DNA from: Cydia pomonella
Lineage: Eukaryota > Arthropoda > Insecta > Lepidoptera > Tortricidae
Length of the DNA stretch: 64,000 nucleotides
Direction of reading: 5' to 3'
NCBI RefSeq assembly: GCF_033807575.1
Contig: NC_084706.1
Span: 20,436,725 to 20,500,724, forward strand
In this document: positions 54,435 to 64,000 of the stretch, piece after piece
Layout of the letters: every line of letters starts with the position of its first letter
Position numbering within the stretch: position 1 is the first letter of the stretch
The notes under the pieces: model-generated
What the model saw: only the letters and a program-made list of their open reading frames with translations
The model's database searches: none
What the model was told of the DNA's origin: nothing
Position numbers and translations under genes: made by a program

Positions 54435-54775
54435 ATGTTTGGAGGATGTGAAGTGGATGGGAGAGGATCATGCTGCTAAGAGAGCTTATCTAGGGCGACC
54501 AACTGGTAGACCTCCGGTCGGAAGGCCTAGAAGGCCGTGGGCCAGGAGCATATTTCGCCAGTCATCGCCTCCCCGCTGATACTTTGTCAGATGATAGTCC
54601 GGTTGTATCGCGGTGGAAAGACAAAGATAAAGATAGTTTATTATTTAACCCTACTCCTCTGACCAGAGAATATTTAAATCCCCCCTCAATTGGAGGAGGG
54701 TATCCCAATATGGACCGGCAAGAAACTCGGCGGGACACATCAACTGACCTCAAAGACCGTCAACTGTAAAATGAA
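54435..54775 (+). pseudogene. LINE C-terminal remnant and 3' tail
   Basis: Reads MGEDHAAKRAYLGRPTGRPP then VGRPRRPW, the RM-EDR--K-AY-G-P-GRRP-GRPR-RW pattern of LINE C-termini. A repeat tail with GACAAAGATAAAGATAG and CCCCTCAATTGGAGGAGGG follows. Confidence 0.65.
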
Positions 54776-54779
54776 CATG

Positions 54780-56030
54780 TAAAAAATATGCGCCTTATCA
54801 CTTTGTGTGCGGCAAAGTATGCGTAAATTGCGTTGATGGCTTTTCAGGCGTTAATGCCTGATGAAATGCTACATGCAAAGTTTCATAATTAGTTATTGCA
54901 ATCATAAAAAGGTATAGCGCTTATTTTTTACATGTTCATGCTACCAGCTGATGTTCTTACCAACTCAAAATAACCATCTGACGATTTTTTAAATTAACAA
55001 TAGCATCTGAACTAGCATTTGACAAAGTATCAAACGGGAGGAGATGACAATTTTTTGTTTTGTTTTACGTATTTCAGGGGCTGTTCCTGGCTCGCGGTCT
55101 GTAGGTACCGATGGATCGACGAGGTCTAGAAAGACCTGTGTGCCATCAAAATAAAGTTATTTTTAAACTAAAATCTACAAATAATAAATACAAATTAAGT
55201 TAATAAGACGATTAAAATTAAGATTTAAACTTAGCATTAACTAGGCCTAGGAGCGGTTCACCCCGATCTCATGGTGACAGGTTTGTGGTAGGTCCTACTC
55301 CCTCACTACGGACAGCAGCGTATCTTACGTGTAGCAACTTATGAGGGCCTGTTGTTTGATTTCATCACTCGTCCTAGTTAAAAGCTGGAGTGGGACCGAA
55401 TACCGGTATTTTTGTACAAAACCGGTGCGAATGTTAACTTTTGGTATTTAATATACTAATCATAATACGAATATCATCAATTGTATATTTGGGACGAAAC
55501 ATGTTGCATTTTAAGCCACTTGACGAAGCCCGCGTTGCAGATTTCTTATATAAAAACTTTTTTTTATGATTTTGTTTAAAAAATCTATTACTAATATAAT
55601 ATTACCAATTTGAATGTGCATATGAAATAGCTTGATAATTATGAAGATAGATAGATAGACAGAATACTCTTTACTGGCACACCTCAGTAAAGAGATACAA
55701 GAAAATAAACAAACAAACAAAAACCATACATATCTTGCAAAATATTGATCCTATAAGTATGAGTATGATTTCATTCGATTCAGCGCAAAAAAATACACAA
55801 AAATGACACCTCACTTGCCTAGTTTGTAAAATGTGAATATTTTAAAATGAACCCCCTGCACATATCCCCCCCCCCCCCCCCCCGAAAAGGGGGTCGTACC
55901 CCTAAATTTTGGTAGGACTCGACAGATCCTCATTTCTAGTGCCAAGATAAAGATCATAAACAATTTTTTACCGATGTTCATATTTTGCCGCCAAATGGTC
56001 ATATTTAGCCTTATTTTACCTGTTAATTGT
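54780..56030. other. Intergenic, no recognised gene
   Basis: Includes a C run (about 55868-55883) in CCCTGCACATATCC...CGAAAAGGGGG and scattered AT-rich sequence. Confidence 0.45.
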
Positions 56031-56032
56031 AT

Positions 56033-56802
56033 GTAGGGGAGAGTCGGATATATCGTACCAGTTTTTACATAAACTTGAATATTTTGTTTTTGGAGGTAGT
56101 TACAAATATGTTTTACTGTGCATATAAAAGTTCAGTTACTTGTCTACATTCATTATGAAGATGACCATTCTGAGATTAAATTAACAAAGTCAAAATGCAT
56201 TTCTTCGGAAGCACTGCCATCGGTATGATTTACCCGACCAGTTGGTTAAATCGGTACCCATAATAAAATTATATCTATGAAACGATTTGCAAGTTTATTG
56301 CTTATTTTAGGGTTGAATAACAAGTATTTATTACGGGAATCCGAAATCATACTTACACGACTCAAAAATACTTGGTCGTTTAAATCATACCTATGCCAGT
56401 ATGCTATAAGTACTTAGTACGATTTAAACGACTAGCTATTTTTATTAAATAATCAGTATAATAACCAAAGTATAAAAACTAGACAATTTTTAACACCTAC
56501 ACGGTAAACCCGTTTATATTTATAGGAATATACTTTTAATTTGGTATTTTTAACTTATCTTGGCCATAACTTATGGTATTACAAATACACATTAAAAGTT
56601 AGATCAAGTACAACGAAAAATATATTTCTTCTCTCTTTTGTTCGATGGTAGTCATATGTCATATCTGATTAAATTATTGAGCTTAATTCCTTTAGAGCAC
56701 TGTTTGGTGCATTATGTGTAAATAAACTAAGTTGTTTTTTTAGTGGGAAAACTATAGGTGGTACGATTTAACCGGCGGTACGATATAGCCGACTCTCCCC
56801 TA
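56033..56802. mobile_element. TIR element, TAGGGGAGAGTCGG ends
   Basis: The left end TAGGGGAGAGTCGGATATAT with CGTACC pairs with GGTACGATATAGCCGACTCT and CCCCTA at the right. About 770 bp. The interior repeats gATTTA.CCGACC/TTTAAATCGTAC motifs several times but has no ORF of note. Confidence 0.75.
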
Positions 56803-56849
56803 TGTGTTATTAGTTAGATGAGTCATCTTAGTCAAGTCTATAGTTAACA

Positions 56850-56968
56850 GTGTTGGCTGAAACGTTAATGCAATTGACCATTAACCGTACCGTAACGGAC
56901 GGTTACAGTTTATGGTTCAATTTGTAATGGTTATTGGTCAATTGCAATTAACGTTCGGCCAACACTGA
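56850..56968. mobile_element. Palindromic MITE, CAGTGTTGGC ends
   Basis: CAGTGTTGGCTGAAACGTTA with ATGCAATTGACCATTAACC is inverted as GGTTATTGGTCAATTGCAAT and TAACGTTCGGCCAACACTG. A half copy (TTAACGTTCGGCCAACACTG) is at 41,290-41,310. Confidence 0.85.
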
Positions 56969-57487
56969 TAGTTAGAATGGGAACAATGTAAAAGGCACCT
57001 ATATTGTTATCACAAGGAAAGTCCATTAAACCTAAGTAAAATATTTTATACAAATTAATTTAAATAAATACTGTACTTGGCAGTTATAATTGTTAGAATT
57101 ATGCAGCCTAAAGTTAATTGTATTCTTAAAATGTGGCTAGTTATTGAGGTCAAAAAGAAACGAAAACAGTTATCTGTTTAAGTGAAAGTGGTTGGAAATT
57201 AACGTCTCTGACGTAAAAGCGAACTCAAGGTTGTATTTTATAGTCACGAACAAATATACAAATTAAGCAAAGACCCGGTGTGCGTATATAGTTGTAATAT
57301 AATGTATAGACATAAATAAGTAAGATAAAATCTGGACTATAACTTAGTTACTAAATTAAGAGCCGCATCAGCCTATGCCTAATGTAGGGGGTTTGGTTGT
57401 ATGCTGTTATGATATACTGACTTGTCGTTCCACAAAGGAAAAACGAAAAAAAATAATATCTTGTATAGCAGTCCAAATTTTTAAATT

Positions 57488-57488
<1 letters not shown>

Positions 57489-57518
<30 letters not shown>

Positions 57519-57520
57519 TA
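57489..57520. repeat. (TA)n microsatellite
   Basis: About 15 TA repeats. Confidence 0.95.
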
Positions 57521-58199
57521 CATTGGTTTTTTTTAGTGGCAGAGATTGCATAAAGCGGAGCCAACGCCGCAGAGGGGTATGTACATAAGTTATAACATAT
57601 AATAACAACTGATGTACGATTGAATAAAAAGCATTTCTTAGTTATAATATAACTGAAAGATTTTGACAGTGTATTACTGATCACATTTAGAGACTAAAAT
57701 GTCATATAATCTTTTCTGGATTTCGCCTAGTTTCAGAGTTAATACCAATGTAAAAAAACACATCTTCTTATCGTAACTTAGTGCAAAACGCCTTTTTGAT
57801 CGCGATGATGCCATTATGGAGCGTAGTCTAAATATCCTTATTGATAGATGTCAAAAAGTGACAAGTAACCTTTGCATTTGCAAGAACTAGTTTTTACACA
57901 AAAAAACGTAAAAAAAAATTTTTTAGTGCCAGTTTTACCATAACATTAACTTTTTATGTACAAATACGTTAAAAAAAATATTTTTTTTGGCGAAATTTAC
58001 TGCTTAAAATCTTTCGGGTTCCTCGTGAACACCATGTATACGACCGGCCTGGCCTAGTACCCGTAGTGAGTGCTAGATGAGTATTTTTTTATACGAGTTT
58101 AATATTACCAATATCTGTGTTTATACGTTTTGCTTTTTTTGATATTTTTGTATTTATAAAAACTAGATTATCTACTTCAAACAGCGCTAAAAACGGCCA

Positions 58200-58460
58200 G
58201 ACAAATGCGCCGTAAAAAGACATACAAAATCTGGAACCGTTCCCAAAATTTCGTTACGATTGGTTAAGTTTTGGTTTGGAGATGGAAAATGTCGAGGACG
58301 AAACCTCGAGTTCTGAGATATTTACACAGGAATTTACGCCTAAGGTGCAGGACAGTTGTCCTTATCGCACTAATATTAGGAGCCGTCCCTGTCAGCGCGA
58401 CGGAGATATTTACCTAAAATTCTCAAATTTGAGAAGGGGCTCAGCTAATATATCCTCTTA
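58200..58460 (+). repeat. Repeat shared with 19000-19260
   Basis: Same block order as the minus strand at 19 kb. Its 61-codon frame (EMENVEDETSSSEIFTQEFT...) keeps the CPYRT-x-x-RSRPCQRDGDIY region seen there as CPYRT and LQRDEDI. The first halves are in different frames, so selection for coding is doubtful. Confidence 0.55.
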
Positions 58461-58644
58461 AGAGTTCCCCGGGAATTGTGGAACCGGCACATCACTATGT
58501 GGCTTAATGATGTAATGTGCTTACCTGCTTACTGTGACGTGCGTCACGCGGATAAACCCGTGTAAGTCTTTTGATTTACCATGGGAACAAAAGTTAATTT
58601 TTCATAACGGGTGACTCTCTTGCCTAATTTAAATTTTGGCTCAC

Positions 58645-58735
58645 GTACCTTAGGGCGCGGCCTGGCAGACAGCGGTGCCGGCTAGCCGCGCCGCCTCGCT
58701 CACTGCGCCGCGCTACGCGTGCGTCCAGTCACCGG
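58645..58735. other. Short GC-rich block
   Basis: GGGCGCGGCCTGGCAGACAG, CCGCGCCGCCTCGCTCACTG and CGCCGCGCTACGCGTGCGTC in AT-rich surroundings. There is no gene nearby to make it a promoter; a repeat fragment is likelier. Confidence 0.4.
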
Positions 58736-58894
58736 CTTTATTGTAATTTTGTTCTACATTTCCTAGTAAGGGATCGAAACATGTCGAGGTGAATTTTCAA
58801 CCTTATGAGCAACCTTCGCTTAGGTGACCTGTAATATATACTTGTATTTAAATATGTTTGACTCATATATGAATTTAAGACTTAATAAGTTTCT

Positions 58895-59770
58895 GGCAAA
58901 AGAGTTCCTATGGCCACCTCCTGTCTCCATCATCAGATCAGCTCGATGGTACCATAATATTGCATTGTCACCCGACTTACAAATGTATGCAAATTTTCAG
59001 CTTTATCGGAAACCGGGAAGTGGGTGAAATTTAACTTGCAAGATTTGACCCGTACATAATATATGTACATAGGTACTTACATTGCAAGCTAATAATAAGT
59101 GTATGGCAAAAATTTCATTTTTGGTACAAGCTTTTATCGCTGACTGCACTTTTCATTCCACAGTTAACTAATTCTCATCAAGACAGTTCTCAAAACCCCA
59201 AACACAATTAGGTTGCCTTGTTTTATCACAGAGTTTCTATGGCTACCTCCTGTCTCCATCATCAGATCAGCTCTATGTCATAATAATATTGCATTGTCAT
59301 CCGATTTATACATGAATGCAAAATTTCAGCTCAATCGGAAACCGGGAAGTGGATCAAATTTAACTTGCAAGATTTGATTACAGACCGACATCAGACAGAC
59401 AACGGGACAGGTGAAACTATATAAAAGCTTGTAAAAGTTATAGCCAAAAATTTCATATTTGGAACAAGCTTTTATTTCTGACTATACTTTTCTTCCCACA
59501 GGCAACTAATACTCGTCGAGACACTTCTAAACGCCCCAAACACAATTAGGTTGCGTTGTTTTATCACGGAGTTCCTATGGCTACCTCCTGTCTCCATCAT
59601 CAGATCAACTCGATGGTACCATAATATTGCATTGTCACCCGACTTACATATGTATGCACATTTTCAGCTCCATCGGAAACCGGGAAGTGGGTCAAATTTA
59701 ACTTGCAAGATTTGATTACAGACAGACAACAGGACAGGTGAAACTAAATAAAAGCTTGTAAAAAGCTTGT
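58895..59770 (+). repeat. Three tandem copies of a roughly 330-bp repeat
   Basis: CTCCATCATCAGATCA occurs near 58928, 59256 and 59596, each followed by ATAATATTGCATTGTCA and CGGAAACCGGGAAGTGG. Copies 2 and 3 also carry GTACAAGCTTTTAT, CACAATTAGGTTGC and a tail (GACAGACAACGGGACAGGTG, ATAAAAGCTTGTAA). Spacing is about 330-340 bp. A lone copy is at 47755-48060. Confidence 0.88.
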
Positions 59771-60775
59771 AATAAATAAATGTATAATGTTGAGTTTGTT
59801 CAACATAATACCACAGATCATATAATACTAGTACAGATACCCAATCCCATACTAAAAACGCGCACCGTCCTAAGTATCCAATACCTGTAGGCTATTTTTT
59901 AGTTCACAGTAACGGACTAGATGGCGCACGGAGCTAATAAAACTCTCACAACTAACATGCGTTGAAATGGCGTCGAAATACCTCTCTTGCGACATCTGTT
60001 GTAGCTTTCACGCACTAAACCTAGAGGTCACATATATTGTTAAGGTCAATTATTACTAGATGGCGTTTCAGATATCGATGACGAAATTAAAATTTATTTA
60101 CAAATTAAGTCAATTTACAATAAATTATGATGTCAATTATAATTTTATGTTACTTTTTTTGTACTATAAATAGTAGTTTGATTTGGTACTTTAAGACATC
60201 AAAGTTTCGTTACAAATCACAAGTCGTGTTCTTATCGCTTACCTTGCTTCGGCGCGACGAGCATTCGAGTAAACCAGCGTAACTATGACTTTTAGATACA
60301 CAATAACGCATAATCAAAGAGGACTCTTATGCTGGTTTGAAGGTATCTAGTACCTGGCGCTTCACGTTAGGGCAAAAAGAACACGGCATTAAGCGGTATG
60401 ATTTGTTTTAATAACTCTTGGCGCTAAGCGTTGCATTGGTTGCTCGGCACGTGGCCTTGAGAGGCCCAAGGTTGCGCTTATACAAATGATTTAAAACGTT
60501 CGTCAAAATCGAAAGTAAAAAATATGTGCATATTCAATAAAAAAATATATTGGTACCTACCTAGAGATATATTAGGCAGTATTGTCTTAGATTTATTATA
60601 ATATAAAAAAGAGCATGTATACAGGAAAGGAATGAGTATTTTTAAGGATGATCAATTGATAATTTTGTGTTAAAAAATAAAGGCCACCACTTACAAAAAA
60701 TAGGTACCTAAATATGGAAGTGTCTCGTTAGACAGTTTACGCACTTGCGATTTCCGTATGTGGCTATAGCGTGAT
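59770..60775. other. Intergenic, no recognised gene
   Basis: AT-rich, with AGATGGCG-type short motifs near 59,930 and 60,060. Confidence 0.45.
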
Positions 60776-60784
60776 AAGTGCTTA

Positions 60785-61155
60785 AGAGGAAAGAGGACGA
60801 CCGGTCCTCCATACAAACGTAGTCCCCAGTTTCCTCTCTGGATGTTGACATTTAGGAAAATATTTTTAAGTAATTTGATGTATATTAAACATACCTTGTC
60901 TTTTGACTTTTTTCGATTTGTGTATTATTATAAAAATTAGGAGCGAAAAATAGAATTCAGATTTCATACAAATTTTTTAATGCTTTTTAACTCCTATCGA
61001 AAAAAATCAAACGTAGAGGCATACTTGTGGTTGATATACAACAAATTGTGTCAAAATATTTTTAATAATGTTAATATCTAGAGAGAAAAATGTGGACTAT
61101 GTTTGTATGAAAAGGTGATTTCGCGTGCGTCCTCCACTTTCTTCTTAAGAGGGAA
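60785..61155. repeat. Foldback repeat, CCATACAAACGTAGTCC arms
   Basis: AGAGGAAAGAGGACGACCGG with CCATACAAACGTAGTCC is inverted by GGACTATGTTTGTATG and CGTCCTCCACTTTCTTCTTA. Arms are imperfect; length about 370 bp. Confidence 0.6.
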
Positions 61156-61309
61156 GTGTACCACGTGATTGTCCATACAAAAAGAGAAAACGTTTTTCCA
61201 TGATTTAGTTGTAGGTTATTAACACAATGACACACTAGATTCATAGGTTTCCTATTTTAAATGTGCAAAACAAAAAAAAATGTTTTTTTTTTTTTCAAAA
61301 AGCGAAACT

Positions 61310-61850
61310 TATAAACCTCTCTCTGATCTCGGAAACGGCTCTAACGATTTCGCTGAAATTTGGTATATGGGGGATTTTGGGGGTATACAATCTATCTAGA
61401 TTAGTCTTATGTTTGGGAAAACGCGTGTTTTCGAGTTTTCATGCGTTTTTCTTTCGACGCAGAATATGGTCGCTTATTTCGTGTTGCCGGCCACTGTCCG
61501 TTTGGTCCAGCGGGATAAAACGCGGACTGCTAAACGAGTGTTACGGGTTCGAATCTCGCCCGGTGATTAACTTTTGTTTTTTTTTTATATGTTCAAGTTT
61601 ATATATAATTTTTTAATTTTTATTGTTTTAGACAAGTTTGATTTAGTAAAAAAATGACCTATGGAATAAGAGAAATTGACAATAGATGGCGTTACTCTGT
61701 GACAAGTACTGTAAGGTTAAAATCGATTGTAAATAATAATAATTGTCAGTTCACATTTTACTTTTTAAGTTTATGTAGATTATCACCTATACACCGCCAT
61801 ATTACAATAAATAGTTATAACCGAGCAAAGCTCGGTCGCCCATGTACTAT
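61310..61850 (+). mobile_element. tRNA-headed repeat with terminal hairpin, copy 2
   Basis: CTCTGATCTCGGAAACGGCT, GCTGAAATTTGGTATATGGG, the tRNA-like CCAGCGGGATAAAACGCGG with GGGTTCGAATCTCGCC, then TTGTTTTAGACAAG, and the final palindrome ACCGAGCAAAGCTCGGT with CGCCCA. More complete at its left end than the copy at 53.5 kb. The 117-codon frame over it is shared by both copies because of the repeat. Confidence 0.8.
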
Positions 61851-62247
61851 ATCATAATATGAGCTAGAATGTTTAAAAAGGAGTACGGATTTTTACAGAT
61901 ATTTCTTAAAGACTTTATTCAAACCGACCCATACGCTTGAAAAATACTAGGTTTCTACGTACCGTACCTTCCCATCGTTTCATTATCTGATTTGTGCACT
62001 ACCTAGACGACAAGAGAGACGATTAGCGCAACTCGCGCTATTGAACACTGTGCGAGTTGTGCGGATGACCGAGCTTGATTCTAAACGGGTGTTGCTTTGC
62101 GTGTTTAACATTCTAACATTGCAATAAAAAAAGCGTGTAACGTTTTTTTCCATAATTTTAAATTAATAAATAAAATAATTTTATTTCGTATTTATTTTAT
62201 TAAATTTTTTAACCACCAAAGTGTGTTTTGTAGCTTATTCAGTACGG

Positions 62248-62395
62248 CTACCATGAGTTGGCATTTGACGTTTACGCTAGCGACTGCTTGAACTTGATCG
62301 CAGTTTATCTCGCTCGCATTAAAGTAGGTATTGGTGCGATCAAGTTCACGCAGTCTGTGGCGTAAAAGTCAAATGTCAACTCATGGTAGCCATAC
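62248..62395. mobile_element. Palindromic MITE, GGCTACCATGAGTTG ends
   Basis: GGCTACCATGAGTTGGCATT and GACTGC.TGAACTTGATCGCA pair with TGCGATCAAGTTCACGCAGT and AATGTCAACTCATGGTAGCC. About 148 bp; relatives at 27.2 and 29.7 kb. Confidence 0.85.
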
Positions 62396-62399
62396 TTGT

Positions 62400-64000
62400 C
62401 CTATCATGTAAATGTTTTTTTATATTTTTTGATATATGATATAAACAGATTATTCAACATGTAAAAAAAAAAACATCAAATTAAAGTCACTGGAGCGCGT
62501 CAGCGGGTAGTCAGTCGCGCACCATGTATCCGAAAAAAAGAAAGAAAGAGGAGGGGAAATAATAAGGGTAGGTATGTTAATTTACATGCTCAAGGTGGTT
62601 TTCAATATGTAAGAGAGTAGCAGGGTCACAAAGTTACAAAAAAAAACGTGACCTTGATTTACTCGAGCGCGGTCGGTCTTTTTTTGTTTTTTTTTTTGTA
62701 AATGTAATGAAGATTTCTTATTAGAAAACAATCAACTTGTAACGTTCGAGTTCATTATTTTCAACTGACCGAAAAATATACGGGAATACCCTCAATACCT
62801 CTTTAACTCCATTAAATAAATAAAATTCTTTTTTATTGTTCAGATTCTTGCCAATCAATTCAAACTATTAAAAGTTAACTTCATGTTAAAAATTTACATT
62901 GTCGTACAAAAGGCAGTTACACAATGCAAAAGGCAATTATGTTATAATTTTCCGTATGAATATACAACGTAAGCAAAATAATAGATTAATAGATAATGCT
63001 TTTTGACGTAAGTCGCAAGTATTAAGACGATTGTCGGCCCAATGCCCTTGAGCGTCGGGGCCTCGGAGCGAAGCTAAGCGCTCTGTCCCCGCGACAATCT
63101 CATGCTCATGTCTCATGACGATCGCACGCAACGACGTTCAAAGAATAAGATGCAGTGCAGAGGCGCGCGGGTGGCGCTATCCTCGTATTTGAGTATCATC
63201 TTTTGCAGACGTTTTGTTGTTTGATATGAGTAGATCATGCATTTGGTGAAGGTACCATAGTAACCTCGCAGTAGGTCACACATACAAAATACACCATACA
63301 CCACGAATTATTTATGATTTTGTGGCACACGTCATATATCCGTATCGAGTGTGGTTTAATAAAAATAATAGTTTTTGGTTTCTATGAAAAAGACACGCAA
63401 ATCAAAGTTGTAATTTTAAGATTTTTTGATTGAAATTGAGTTTTACGTGCATTTTTATGCTAATCTATGAATTTTAGACGATTAAACATGAAACGGCGCC
63501 CGGGGCATGTTACACCGATACTAACTTTTCATATTAAATTGGCGGCTTAGGCCGGTATAAAGCCGTTTGAGTAAATGTCCTGTTCATATCTCGACGACAA
63601 AAGCGATTGTCAGCCTTATAACTTACATTATTAGTTTCCAAAATAAAATTAATTTCGTAGAGTAGAGTATAATTTCGGAATTGCACCACGTTCGGAGGCA
63701 TTCGAAACTAAGGTACATAACAGTGATTTTTTTATTTCTTATTGCGCAAATAAATATTTATGTTGCCGGGCGCCGATTTTATACTCTTTTTTTTACAATC
63801 CTAGAAAAAACTTACCACGTTTTAATAGGTAGTTTATTAATCCTAAAAATTTTATGGTTTCTGAATTTAATCGATTAATTATTTTTAAATTTAAAAAGAA
63901 ACAACTATCTATATACAACGTAAATAGATAGCCTATGTTAATCAATTAATTATATTTTTTTAGGAATCGAAATTTATTACAAAACTCAAAATTCGAATGC
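62400..64000. other. Intergenic, no recognised gene
   Basis: AT-rich. A GC-richer patch at 63,020-63,180 and two frames (63113-63304 and 63681-63878) show no domain. No exon with convincing splice sites seen. Confidence 0.45.

Noticed and set aside
58645..58735. CpG-island promoter
   Set aside because: No transcribed feature nearby, and insect promoters are not generally marked by CpG islands.
61490..61565. tRNA-like segment (GTCCGTTTGGTCCAGCGGGA...)
   Set aside because: Present in both copies of a longer repeat (also near 53640-53710), so it is part of a mobile element and not a free tRNA gene.
63681..63878. Hydrophobic 65-codon frame
   Set aside because: AT-rich DNA readily gives such frames; there is no domain, splice context or repeat support.
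1..64000. CRISPR arrays, operons, phage or plasmid modules
   Set aside because: The tandem repeats have long diverged units without regular unique spacers, and the only gene is a spliced eukaryotic one.

Overview
The window is animal nuclear DNA and almost certainly lepidopteran (moth or butterfly). It is AT-rich, has GT-AG spliced exons, and is packed with repeats of kinds common in Lepidoptera: tRNA-like SINEs, short foldback MITEs, and 5'-truncated non-LTR retrotransposons. Nothing bacterial, plasmid-like or CRISPR-like is present.

I could assemble one real protein gene. It is on the minus strand and runs from its ATG at 38875 to its TGA at 830. It encodes a proton-coupled amino-acid transporter of the SLC36/PAT type (Aa_trans family). 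I reconstructed nine coding exons. Every junction keeps frame, the coding length is 1422 nt, and the product is 473 residues with about 11 membrane segments. The introns total over 36 kb. Intron 6 alone is about 19.5 kb and holds most of the left half of the window. The promoter and any upstream 5'UTR exons lie above 38888 and were not identified.

Layout: 1-400 is the 3' end of a non-LTR element. 691-2541 holds the transporter 3' end (exons 9, 8 and 7). 2.5-22 kb is intron 6, with LINE 3' ends, tandem duplications (6.2-6.7 kb; 9.1-10.9 kb with an 892-bp period), nested foldbacks, a decayed tandem array of roughly 240-bp units (14.1-16.85 kb) and a Jockey-like LINE (19.9-21.3 kb). 22-38.9 kb holds exons 6 to 1, separated by SINEs, MITEs, an element with perfect 76-bp inverted repeats (32.3-32.8 kb) and a G-run repeat (37.8-38.7 kb). 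39-64 kb is intergenic or upstream DNA with no recognisable host gene. It contains further SINEs and LINE fragments, a hAT-type MITE with an 8-bp target duplication (40.5 kb), three tandem copies of a roughly 330-bp repeat (58.9-59.8 kb), and a repeat family ending in a perfect hairpin (53.5 and 61.8 kb).

I did not find a new multi-gene system. The observations most worth checking are an in-frame alternative donor in transporter exon 5, the perfect-TIR element, the young 892-bp duplication, and the tandem array that appears to have co-amplified a LINE fragment. All boundaries and identities were read by eye.
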